From the NCBI RefSeq assembly GCF_003966265.1, contig NZ_RXNV01000008.1:1-64000 (forward strand): 64,000 nucleotides of DNA, read 5' to 3'. The notes below the pieces were generated by a model, which made no database searches, was not told the DNA's origin, and saw only the letters and a program-made list of their open reading frames with translations. Made by a program: the position numbers and the translations under genes. The stretch's first letter is position 1; each line of letters opens with the position of its first letter. This DNA comes from Shewanella atlantica (GTDB taxonomy: Bacteria; Pseudomonadota; Gammaproteobacteria; Enterobacterales; Shewanellaceae). Below, in pieces: positions 56,491 through 63,980 of the stretch.

Positions 56491-56540
56491 TACTTAACAC
56501 TCATAGTGTTCACTTAACACTCATAGTGATCATTTAACAT
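56491..56540. repeat. 20-bp tandem direct repeat
   Basis: Two and a half units of about 20 bases, each with ACTTAACACTCATAGTG, then a partial unit ending TTTAACA. Could be repeated sites for a regulator. Confidence 0.8.
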
Positions 56541-56596
56541 CCGAAGAACCGCTCACACAATGTTAAACAATTGCGACAAACCTTGAAAAATTTACA

Positions 56597-56624
56597 CAAT
56601 AAAGTGACAACTGTCACTTTATTG
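56597..56624. promoter_or_regulatory. 28-bp near-perfect palindrome upstream of a lipoprotein gene
   Basis: Arms of 13 bp (CAATAAAGTGACA and its exact complement) around a 2-base centre. The right arm runs into TTGACT (56622-56627), a good -35. An operator role is likely; a terminator is unlikely because the loop is too small. Confidence 0.6.
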
Positions 56625-56710
56625 ACTGGTCATGTCAGCAGTAAATCATTATGATGCTGCCCGAGACAGAATTAATATTTATTACAATATAAACCAAAAG
56701 CGACCCAACT

Positions 56711-57097
56711 ATGAAGCCAGTATCACAAAGAGTATCGAGCATTATGCTCATCGCATTCATTGCATTAATATCAGGATGCTCCACTCTTTCTCAACCTTTA
56801 ACAAGCTCATCCAAAGAGCTGAAAGTCAATGCTACTGAACTGGGAAAATATTGGTTAGTGGAAAATGGGGTATTAGACTGGTCAGCTTTACTTAACGGTA
56901 ATAACAACGAGAGTAGTTTTTCAGCTACCTTTACCATTAATACGCAAGGCCAAATAGAGAATTTGAACTTGGAAAAGATTGCTGGCGACTTTAAGGCTGA
57001 TCAACAGATGCATGCAGACTTTTCTAAGCAGACCTTTATCGCAACGAAAACTAATTATCTACGTCAAGCAGTAACCATCACAGCTCAAATAAACTAA
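56711..57097 (+). CDS. Small uncharacterised lipoprotein
   Basis: 128 residues with an N-terminal signal and lipobox LISGC (Cys near residue 23). The mature part is polar, with a beta-like pattern (SSFSATFTINTQGQIENLNL) and no recognised domain. Probably an outer-membrane lipoprotein. The gene lies alone, about 85 bases after a strong palindrome. A frame at 56632-56838 overlapping in another phase is less likely to be real. Confidence 0.7.
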   Translation: MKPVSQRVSSIMLIAFIALISGCSTLSQPLTSSSKELKVNATELGKYWLVENGVLDWSALLNGNNNESSFSATFTINTQGQIENLNLEKIAGDFKADQQMHADFSKQTFIATKTNYLRQAVTITAQIN

Positions 57098-57141
57098 CAA
57101 TCGTCTATTTAAAACGGCTTGTTATCTGGATAAAGCATAAA

Positions 57142-57165
57142 AAAAGGCGCCGATGGGCGCCTTTT
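57142..57165. terminator. Bidirectional terminator
   Basis: AAAAGGCGCC-GATG-GGCGCCTTTT between the converging lipoprotein and aminotransferase genes. Confidence 0.9.
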
Positions 57166-57179
57166 ATTAATGAGCCAAC

Positions 57180-58271
57180 TTATGGAGTCACTCGCGCAAC
57201 ATGTTGTACCCATCCTTCGGGGCCTTCAATTTTCCCCTTCTGAATATCTGTGAGCACCTGATACAGGCGACGAGTATTGTCACCAACATGCCCATCTCCT
57301 ACCGTAACAACTCGGTTATCTTCGAAGATGTATGAACCGACAGGTGACACGACGGCAGCGGTGCCAAATCCACCAGCCTCGATGATCTCGCCGGATTCGA
57401 TATCGGCGATAAACTTATCTAACATCACCGTCTCCTGGCGCACTTCACAGCCGAGCAACTCACCCAGGTCCAAGATAGATTGCGAGGTGATTGATTTAAG
57501 TATGGTATCGGTAAAACTTGGAATGATCACAGTGCCATCTTTCAGGATATGAAAGTGATTCATGGCGCCGACCTCTTCGATCTGCTTGTTGCTGGCATCG
57601 AGGTAAAGCACCTGTGCGGCACCATATTCGGCGGCCGCTTTACCTGCCTTCAACGACGCAGCATAGTTACCTGCAGCCTTAGAGGCTCCGGTACCACCGG
57701 ATACGGCGCGGTGGAAGCGCTCACTAATAAGCAGACGAATCGCCTTATCGAAGCCGTCAGAGTAATAGGGGCCACTTGGGCTCAGCATCACACAGAAGGT
57801 ATATTGCTCACTCGGGCTGACAGACAACCTATCTTCGGTGGCAAAGATAAAGGGACGAATATAGAGACAAGCCCCCTCTTGCATCGGGAACCAGAGTCTG
57901 TCGACATCGATCAAGGCGTTAATGCCTTCCAGTTGCATAGCTTCAGACAGGCCTGGAATACATAGAATATCGGCAGAACGATTGAGTCGCTCCGCATTTT
58001 TGTCTAAACGGAAGGTGTAAATTTCGCCGTCTTCATGCATAAAGGCTTTCGCACCCTCAAACACAGACTGACCGTAATGCAGGGCAATTGCACCGGGTGC
58101 AACTTCAAATGGCCCATAGGGAACAACTCTGGGATCACACCACTGGCCGTCGCGATAATCCATTAAAAACATATGATCGGTTCTGAGGTTACCGAAGCCC
58201 ACATCTGTTTCAGGCTCGAACTGCTCAGTACGGCGTTCTAACGCAGGTTTTAAATTATAATTTATTTGCAT
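57180..58271 (-). CDS. Branched-chain aminotransferase, type II (second enzyme)
   Basis: 363 residues, the longer class IV form common outside enterics and in mitochondria. Motifs: HYGQSVFEGAKAF, CLYIRPFIFATEDRLSV, PLP lysine in GTGASKAAGNYAAS, and EEVGAMNHFHIL. Transfers amino groups to branched-chain 2-oxo-acids; may serve degradation or act as a backup to IlvE at 42105-43028. Monocistronic, converging on the small lipoprotein. Confidence 0.92.
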   Translation of the reverse strand: MQINYNLKPALERRTEQFEPETDVGFGNLRTDHMFLMDYRDGQWCDPRVVPYGPFEVAPGAIALHYGQSVFEGAKAFMHEDGEIYTFRLDKNAERLNRSADILCIPGLSEAMQLEGINALIDVDRLWFPMQEGACLYIRPFIFATEDRLSVSPSEQYTFCVMLSPSGPYYSDGFDKAIRLLISERFHRAVSGGTGASKAAGNYAASLKAGKAAAEYGAAQVLYLDASNKQIEEVGAMNHFHILKDGTVIIPSFTDTILKSITSQSILDLGELLGCEVRQETVMLDKFIADIESGEIIEAGGFGTAAVVSPVGSYIFEDNRVVTVGDGHVGDNTRRLYQVLTDIQKGKIEGPEGWVQHVARVTP

Positions 58272-58439
58272 TGCTTACCACCTTGATTACTGAATAAGCA
58301 GCGTATGGATGCAAGGCAATAAAGTCAAGGGGAATGGGGCTTGTCACTAAGATAAGCCACCTATTGAAGTGTAAAGTTAACGCGTTTTTTCGCTTAGCTA
58401 TCCGGGCGATTGCCGAACAAGCCGATCGGGTCATTCACT

Positions 58440-59204
58440 CTACTTATCGTCGCGGCAAGTCAGTTGCTTGCCTATGCCCAAACAGGTCTCACAGCTTCGG
58501 ATCTTAGTCTTACCTTTATCGAGGAACTCACTGATCAGTAATCTCATACCCTGCATCATCTCCTGAGTAATAGGTCGCTTCCATTGATATCGATTCATCA
58601 AACGGCTGATGTGTCGCAGGCTGGTTTCATCATCGGCTGTGAAATACTTCTCGTCCATTAATCGGCTTTCATAGGTCGATGATGCACCACCGAGGAAAAA
58701 GTAAAGTGACTGGGTCAGATCGCGAATATCGAGTTCGGTGGCATCAAGCTCCCCCGAATTAACGGCATCTTCCAATGGCACACGAATACAACTCCAGAAT
58801 AAATTGACCCGATTACGAAGCACCTCTATTTTTTCAGGGCTCGCCATCTGCCAGAACATACTATTTATTGATACAACTCTCAAAATATTAAATATTGGGC
58901 TACGCTTAACAACTTCAAAAGTAAATAAAATAGGCAAAACAGATCTTTGGTGAATATCTAAATCTGGATGTTCTTTTATAAAAACAGGTATTTGAGTCGA
59001 TGTTGTGTTTCTTAAAAATAAACAAACCAACACATCTTCTTTAGACTCGAAATATTTATAAAGTGTATTAGTTGAGCACTCGGCACCCTTTGCTATCTGC
59101 GCGAACCTGAAAGACACAACGCCCTGTTTATCAATCAAATTCTCTGCAACGTCGAGTAATTGATTACATCTTATTGCATCACAATGGCTACTGGGACAAT
59201 GCAT
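58440..59204 (-). CDS. TetR-family regulator divergent from the acrylate-type operon
   Basis: 254 residues. HTH: VVSFRFAQIAKGAECSTNTL then YKYFESKEDVLVCLFL, the TetR DNA-binding pattern. The C-terminal ligand domain is followed by an unusual tail with cysteines, CETCLGIGKQLTC. Cysteines also occur near the N-terminus (MHCPSSHCDAIRC). It lies head to head with ardA, 188 bases away, so it probably controls that operon, by analogy with AcuR, the TetR regulator of DMSP/acrylate genes in Rhodobacter. The ligand here is unknown. Confidence 0.82.
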   Translation of the reverse strand: MHCPSSHCDAIRCNQLLDVAENLIDKQGVVSFRFAQIAKGAECSTNTLYKYFESKEDVLVCLFLRNTTSTQIPVFIKEHPDLDIHQRSVLPILFTFEVVKRSPIFNILRVVSINSMFWQMASPEKIEVLRNRVNLFWSCIRVPLEDAVNSGELDATELDIRDLTQSLYFFLGGASSTYESRLMDEKYFTADDETSLRHISRLMNRYQWKRPITQEMMQGMRLLISEFLDKGKTKIRSCETCLGIGKQLTCRDDK

Positions 59205-59314
59205 AGTTAAAACCTATAAATATTATTTCAACATCAATATTATTCCGCTCTTACTAATTAGATACTTAAAAGAAACATTTTCTTGAACACCCCCACAAAA
59301 AACTTTATTCCCAA

Positions 59315-59368
59315 ATCCAAAGTGTGATTTCGCGCATATTTGGATAAGCCATCCAAGCATATTGTAAT
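59315..59368 (+). promoter_or_regulatory. Control region of the ardA operon
   Basis: Three half-sites ATCCAA / TTGGAT / ATCCAA at 59315-59320, 59340-59345 and 59351-59356 (the last two form a palindrome with a 5-base centre) are candidate TetR sites. TGTGA-N6-GCATA at 59323-59338 resembles one good and one poor CRP half. A -10-like TATTGT (59360-59365) or TGTAAT (59363-59368) puts the CRP-like centre about 41-45 bases before the start. All by eye. Confidence 0.4.
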
Positions 59369-59392
59369 CCCAAGTTAATCGGAGATAACAAT

Positions 59393-60895
59393 ATGCAAAC
59401 AAGACGTTCATTTTTAAAATTTGGTGCGGGAGCTGCAGCCGTTGGCGCACTGGCTCCCCTCACCGTCAGCGCAAATTCATCTGACGTCAAATGGGATGAA
59501 GAACACGAAATCATCATCGTAGGTTCCGGTTTTGCCGGACTAGCAGCCGCCGTCGAAGCGGGTAAATTAGGCGCCAAAGATATCGCCGTATTCGAGAAGC
59601 TCGGCGTCTATGGCGGCAACAGCACACTCAACGCCGGACAGGCCTGCTTCGCTAATACCGATCTGCAGAAGCAACTTGGCATCGAAGACAGCGCCGAGCT
59701 TATGGTTCAGGACCAACTAAAATCCGGGCGTGGTTATGCCAGTGAAGAGCTGTTAAGACATAGTGCAGAGCTGGGTCCATATATCTATCAACTCACCAAA
59801 GACTGTGGCTGTATCTATCGCGACCATATCATCAACACAGGTGGTACCAGCGCGACACGTAGCCATCAGGTTGTCGAGCGCAGCGGCGCGGGCTTTATCC
59901 GCCCTATGCTTAAAACAGCAAGAAGCTACGGCGTGAAAACCAAAATCCGCCATAAATTTGAGCACCTTATCACCGCAAAAGATGGCACGGTACTGGGTAT
60001 TCAGGTTCGTAAGGGATACCACTTCGGCCACGAAGATTCAGGCAAACTTATCAACGTTAAGGCTGAGAAAGGTGTCTTGATTGCAACTGGCGGCTTCGGT
60101 GCTAACGTCAGCTTCCGTCAGGCACTGGATCCAAACCTGGGTGCCGAGGTTGGCTGCACTAACGCTCGTGGCGCTACGGGTGATGGCCTGATTGCCATGC
60201 TGGCCGAAGGCGCTATGCCGGTTCACCTGAGCTTCATTCAATCGGGCCCATGGGCATCACCAGATGAAGGTGGATTCGGATACGGCGCAGGCTTCTCACT
60301 CTATAACTTCCCACACTCAGTCGCAATCGACCGCAGCACAGGTCAACGTTTCATGAATGAAACGGCAGACCGTAAAACCCGCGCCGATCTGGAAGTTCAG
60401 CGTCGTGATAAAGATGGCAAGCCAAATCCTGCACTGCTTATCGCTCCTAAACACGAAGCGAAGAAAGATCCATCGATGGCTAACGTGCTGAAATATAACG
60501 TTGCCTGGGAGTTCGATAGCGTCGAAGCGATTGCCAAGCATTTCGATGTGCCGCTAAAGCCATTGAAAAAGCAGATTGAAGACTGGAACTCCTACGTTAA
60601 GGCCGGTGAAGATCCACAGTTTGGTAAGCGCATGAACATGAGTACGGGTATCTATCTGACGGCACCTTTCATAGTTCAACGTCTGTGGCCAAAAGTGCAC
60701 TACTGCCAGGGTGGTATTCAAATTAATGCCAAGGCAGAAGTTATTGCCGCAAAAACCGGTGAAAAAATTCCAGGACTATATGCCGCTGGCGAGGTCTCCG
60801 GTGGTGTTCATGGCGTCAGCCGTCTAGGTGGGTGCTCAACGCCAGAATGTATGGCATTTGGTGTCACCGCCGCTCGCTCAATAATGAAAGCATAA
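59393..60895 (+). CDS. ardA: Tat-exported FAD flavoprotein, acrylate-reductase-type (ArdA-like)
   Basis: 500 residues of the fumarate reductase/succinate dehydrogenase flavoprotein class. Tat signal TRRSFLKF at the N-terminus, so export is folded and the site is periplasmic. FAD motif GSGFAGL (44-50). Catalytic-type arginine in RFMNETADR (327) and the C-terminal GGVHGVSRLGGC block (470-481). No haem or FMN-binding domain, so electrons must come from a partner; the tetraheme cytochrome of the next gene fits. ArdA of Shewanella woodyi reduces acrylate together with ArdB (from memory). The position that is His in fumarate reductase FccA (HHTMGG) appears as Tyr here (HYCQGG, 436-441). Related possibilities are methacrylate or urocanate reductase. 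GGAG 8 bases before the ATG. Confidence 0.82.
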   Translation: MQTRRSFLKFGAGAAAVGALAPLTVSANSSDVKWDEEHEIIIVGSGFAGLAAAVEAGKLGAKDIAVFEKLGVYGGNSTLNAGQACFANTDLQKQLGIEDSAELMVQDQLKSGRGYASEELLRHSAELGPYIYQLTKDCGCIYRDHIINTGGTSATRSHQVVERSGAGFIRPMLKTARSYGVKTKIRHKFEHLITAKDGTVLGIQVRKGYHFGHEDSGKLINVKAEKGVLIATGGFGANVSFRQALDPNLGAEVGCTNARGATGDGLIAMLAEGAMPVHLSFIQSGPWASPDEGGFGYGAGFSLYNFPHSVAIDRSTGQRFMNETADRKTRADLEVQRRDKDGKPNPALLIAPKHEAKKDPSMANVLKYNVAWEFDSVEAIAKHFDVPLKPLKKQIEDWNSYVKAGEDPQFGKRMNMSTGIYLTAPFIVQRLWPKVHYCQGGIQINAKAEVIAAKTGEKIPGLYAAGEVSGGVHGVSRLGGCSTPECMAFGVTAARSIMKA

Positions 60896-60905
60896 GGACT
60901 TTAAA

Positions 60906-61268
60906 ATGAAAAAATTCAACACATTACTTGTGCTAACTCTCGGTGCTTGTCTGGCGATGTCGGTTCAAGCCAGGGAGAAAAGAGACTATCACGAGATGGT
61001 CTATGACTCAGGCTGTAAATCCTGTCATGACCAGGGGCTGAAAGCCTTCCCATCCGATAACTCATGCCTGCAATGTCATGACATGGCTGAGTTAGCAGAG
61101 CAAACAAAGCGTGAGGGGCACGATGCCAAACAAAACCCTCACGACAGTATGCATTACGGCCAGGAAGCCCCCTGTATGGAGTGCCATGGCGAACATACAC
61201 CGAAGAAGGCTATCTGTATGGACTGCCATAACTTCGACTTCCCTAAATTTAAATATGAGCATAAATAA
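60906..61268 (+). CDS. ardB: Periplasmic tetraheme c-type cytochrome (ArdB-like)
   Basis: 120 residues: Sec signal cut near VQARE, then four CXXCH haem sites at 37-41, 54-58, 90-94 and 104-108, with extra histidines as likely sixth ligands. Same size and haem number as the cytochrome domain of Shewanella flavocytochrome c, here as a separate protein. It should bring electrons from the menaquinol pool (CymA in Shewanella) to the flavoprotein. Starts 10 bases after ardA; a hairpin follows it at 61297-61317. Confidence 0.88.
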   Translation: MKKFNTLLVLTLGACLAMSVQAREKRDYHEMVYDSGCKSCHDQGLKAFPSDNSCLQCHDMAELAEQTKREGHDAKQNPHDSMHYGQEAPCMECHGEHTPKKAICMDCHNFDFPKFKYEHK

Positions 61269-61296
61269 GCAAAGTTTATTTATTTCAATCTGAATA

Positions 61297-61317
61297 TGGA
61301 GCTGCCTGCCAGCTCCA
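61297..61317 (+). promoter_or_regulatory. Intercistronic hairpin after ardB
   Basis: TGGAGCTG-CCTGC-CAGCTCCA, no T tract behind it. Likely an mRNA processing or stabilising element within the operon. Confidence 0.5.
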
Positions 61318-61357
61318 AAGTAAAAGCAACAACATAATATTAAAGTAATAAAAGGAA

Positions 61358-62101
61358 ATGATGATGAAAAAACTACTAGTCGCTTCGGCAATCCTTGTGA
61401 CAGGTTGCGCTACCGCAGCCGACAAGCCAGCGGATCAACCTTGGCACAATGCAAAGCCAACGCTTTCGACGATTAACGCACCAACCAAGGTTATGCCTAT
61501 GGTGTGTAAGCAAGAGCAGGCGATGGCGTACCTGAAAGAGCTTCAGTCGGGTGAAAAAGATATTTACAACATCAAGTCAAACGATCACGGCGGTAAAGGC
61601 GCCAATGATTCAGGCTGGTTAACATGGCGCGTGGATGACCCAAGCAACCTTATCCCATGCCCTGCTGGTGGCGCATCTGCAACTGAAGTCGGCATGTGCT
61701 GGAAAGAGCTTAACGATGAACCAACGGTTATCGGTCTTGTCCGTGTTGCACCGGGTACAGCAGCGCCACACTACCACCGTGAAATGGAATGTTACTACGG
61801 CCTAAGTGGTCAAGGTCTGACTTGGGCACAGGAGCGCATGCAACCATTCGGTCCTGGCGACTACATCGAGATCCCAAGTAAGGCGATGCACTACACACCA
61901 AACACCTATGACGATCAAGACTTGATCTACATGTACTGGTTCCCACTCGATGGCAAGTTCTCTACCTTCAAGTACCAGTGGCCACAAGATGTGGGCCCAG
62001 GTGAGCAACTGATGTTTGATTTCATTCCATACACAAACTCTAAGCTCGTGCGTTCAGGTAATGGTGGTTACGGTTGGGACGTGGTCCAAAAATCTAAGTA
62101 A
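61358..62101 (+). CDS. Exported cupin with DMSP-lyase-type motifs
   Basis: 247 residues with an N-terminal signal; the lipobox-like LVTGC (Cys17) allows a lipoprotein. A C-terminal cupin barrel carries motif 1 HYHREMECYYGLSG (His138, His140, Glu144, Tyr146) and motif 2 GDYIEIPSKAMH (Gly167, Pro173, His178). These fit exactly the two patterns H-X-H-X3-E-X-Y-X2-L-X-G and G-X5-P-X4-H shared by the cupin DMSP lyases (DddL, DddQ, DddW, DddK, DddY). The Tyr is the catalytic base in DddQ/DddY models. Length is like DddL but with export. Placed after an acrylate-reductase pair, a DMSP or related lyase yielding acrylate is the most natural guess; another cupin lyase or isomerase remains possible. Of three Met at the start, the third is best spaced from AAAGGA. 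Confidence 0.72.
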   Translation: MMMKKLLVASAILVTGCATAADKPADQPWHNAKPTLSTINAPTKVMPMVCKQEQAMAYLKELQSGEKDIYNIKSNDHGGKGANDSGWLTWRVDDPSNLIPCPAGGASATEVGMCWKELNDEPTVIGLVRVAPGTAAPHYHREMECYYGLSGQGLTWAQERMQPFGPGDYIEIPSKAMHYTPNTYDDQDLIYMYWFPLDGKFSTFKYQWPQDVGPGEQLMFDFIPYTNSKLVRSGNGGYGWDVVQKSK

Positions 62102-62124
62102 TCAACCTTAACCCTTAAGCGGAG

Positions 62125-62151
62125 AATGAGGCCAGCTGAGCTGGCCTCATT
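62125..62151 (+). promoter_or_regulatory. Very stable intercistronic hairpin
   Basis: AATGAGGCCAGCT-G-AGCTGGCCTCATT, 13-bp arms, directly before the next ATG (62159), with no T run. It may block reading into the next gene, act as partial terminator, or protect upstream mRNA. Confidence 0.75.
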
Positions 62152-62158
62152 AAATAAT

Positions 62159-62626
62159 ATGAAAAAACTAATTCTGGCACTAACCATACTCTTTAGCCCA
62201 GCCCTTTTAGCCGAAGAGGCGATATCAATCCTTTGGCATAACTTAGCTCCGGGAGCAGCCGACTTACCTGTAGAAACCAACGTCAACCTTGCTCTGGATG
62301 GAAAAAAGGTGATTATTCCCGGGTTTGTGGTCCCGTTAGATGGCAAGAATAGTGGCTATGTGAAGAATTTTCTATTAACACCGCAACAAGGCGCCTGCTT
62401 TCACAAACCGCCTTCACCAGCCAACCAGTTGATCCATGTCTCTTTCGATGTACCTATCGCTATTCCCGATCTACAGCAACCTATGTATATCGCCGGAACT
62501 CTGAGCGTAAAGAGTGCCCAAGCAGGATTTGCCAAAACCGGATATCACCTGAAAGGCATTGAGGCTATTGCATATCCAGCACACATCAGCACACCAGATA
62601 CAGAGCAAGCTCACCAACACGAATAA
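62159..62626 (+). CDS. Exported DUF3299 protein
   Basis: 155 residues from ATG 62159 (MKKLILALTILFSPALLAEE), a cleaved signal peptide. DUF3299 marks: KVIIPGFVVPLDGKN, FLLTPQQGACFHKPPSPANQ, and a His-rich end (AHQHE). The conserved Cys-His of GACFHKPP and the C-terminal His could bind metal; DUF3299 genes are often found near metal-related loci, and the function is not known. The ATG at 62126 is in frame but lies inside the hairpin, so it is not used. No good ribosome site is seen; translation may depend on opening of the hairpin. Confidence 0.75.
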   Translation: MKKLILALTILFSPALLAEEAISILWHNLAPGAADLPVETNVNLALDGKKVIIPGFVVPLDGKNSGYVKNFLLTPQQGACFHKPPSPANQLIHVSFDVPIAIPDLQQPMYIAGTLSVKSAQAGFAKTGYHLKGIEAIAYPAHISTPDTEQAHQHE

Positions 62627-62688
62627 GCTAAATAGCAAATATAAACAATCAATAAAAAATATAAGTAACCGATAAAATAATAAAGGTA

Positions 62689-63819
62689 ATGATGATGAAA
62701 ACGACACACTTTGCGCTTTCCGCGCTTGTGGCTGCGATGACCATAGTGGGGTTATCGATTCCTGTAGCGGCAGAGGATGGTATCGATGTTGGTGGCGCTG
62801 TACGCGTTAACTACGCCTACAAAGATTACAGCGAAGCCTCCAAGGACAAGGGCGGCGACCTGACATTCGATATGGCGGCCATCAAGTTCAACGGTAAGAA
62901 AGGCGACTGGGGCTTATCTGCCGAGTACCGCTTCACCTCGAGTACCGACTATATCAAGTATGGCTATGGCTACTACGACATAGATACCGACTGGCAGCTG
63001 CAGTTTGGTATCAACAAGGTGCCTTTCGGTAACCCTGGCTTCATCTCTAACAGCTTCTGGTTTGGCATCCCCTACTATTTAGGCTTCGAGGATGACCATG
63101 ATATCGGTATCAAGGCTGTCTATGAGAGCAATAGCTGGCACACTGACTTAGCCTTCTACAAAAGCCCTGAATATGGCCCAGGCGAAAACAAACGCTATGC
63201 CACCGATCTCTATACCGGCACCATCAATGGCACCGAATATCACAACGAAGAGACTAATCAGTTAAACCTTCGTCAGACATACAAGTTTGAACATGCAGGC
63301 GGCTCAACTACAGTCGGTGGGTCTGTTCAAGTCGGCCAGATATACAACAGTAAGACAGGCAACACGGGTGACCGTTATGCCGCAGCGCTTCACCTGGACA
63401 GCAGCTACAACGGCTGGAATCTGCAACTGCAGGCGATGCAGTATGAGTATGATGCCGCCGACGCCGCCGACCCTAATAAGATCGGTGTTTCAGTCGTGAG
63501 CTGGCAATATGAAATCGCTTCTAAGGGGCAATCCTACAGTGCCAACATAGCTAAGATTGTCAGCACGGATTGGGGTAGCCTTAAGTTCTACAATGACTTC
63601 GGTTTGATGACCCCGGATGTAGAAGACCAGAGCTATGATGACAGCCTGCAGAATGTCACCGGCGTCGCGATTGCGGCGGGAGCAACTTACACTATGATCG
63701 ATTTCATCATGGGTAAGAACATGACCTTCTCGACCGCCAATAACGACCACGTTGGCCTACCCGAGATGGGCGATGACTGGGACAAACGCGTCAACATCAA
63801 CTTCGGCTATTACTTCTAA
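62689..63819 (+). CDS. Outer-membrane porin-like beta-barrel
   Basis: 376 residues: signal peptide cut near PVAAED, then alternating beta strands rich in Tyr/Gly/Asn with a C-terminal aromatic end NINFGYYF, typical for outer-membrane barrels. Strand wording such as GGAVRVNYAY and FGINKVPFGNPGF recalls the OprO/OprP-type (phosphate/organic anion) and short-chain porins. Probably 16-18 strands. Last gene of the operon, so it may admit the operon's substrate. Specificity cannot be told from sequence. AAAGG lies before several ATG codons at the start. Confidence 0.8.
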   Translation: MMMKTTHFALSALVAAMTIVGLSIPVAAEDGIDVGGAVRVNYAYKDYSEASKDKGGDLTFDMAAIKFNGKKGDWGLSAEYRFTSSTDYIKYGYGYYDIDTDWQLQFGINKVPFGNPGFISNSFWFGIPYYLGFEDDHDIGIKAVYESNSWHTDLAFYKSPEYGPGENKRYATDLYTGTINGTEYHNEETNQLNLRQTYKFEHAGGSTTVGGSVQVGQIYNSKTGNTGDRYAAALHLDSSYNGWNLQLQAMQYEYDAADAADPNKIGVSVVSWQYEIASKGQSYSANIAKIVSTDWGSLKFYNDFGLMTPDVEDQSYDDSLQNVTGVAIAAGATYTMIDFIMGKNMTFSTANNDHVGLPEMGDDWDKRVNINFGYYF

Positions 63820-63952
63820 GAGAGATAGAAGATACCGATTGGTAAATAGAGTGAGTCCCGGCATCGTTCCCTGCCGGGTGCTCCTCAAATTGATTTTAGG
63901 ACCTCAGAGCATCTGCTCCATCACATCACGCCATATCGACAACTTGGGTCCG

Positions 63953-63980
63953 GCCTTCGACTTCAATCGAAGGCTTTTTT
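63953..63980 (+). terminator. Terminator of the ardA operon
   Basis: GCCTTCGA-CTTCAA-TCGAAGGC followed by six T. It lies 134 bases after the porin stop; no gene is seen in that gap. Confidence 0.92.

Noticed and set aside
56632-56838. 68-codon frame overlapping the small lipoprotein gene
   Set aside because: The overlapping 128-residue frame has a signal peptide and lipobox; this one has no recognisable feature.
61358-62101. Cupin as a sugar or polyketide cyclase
   Set aside because: The double motif with Tyr146 and the acrylate-type neighbours favour the lyase group; kept as a possibility, not as the call.
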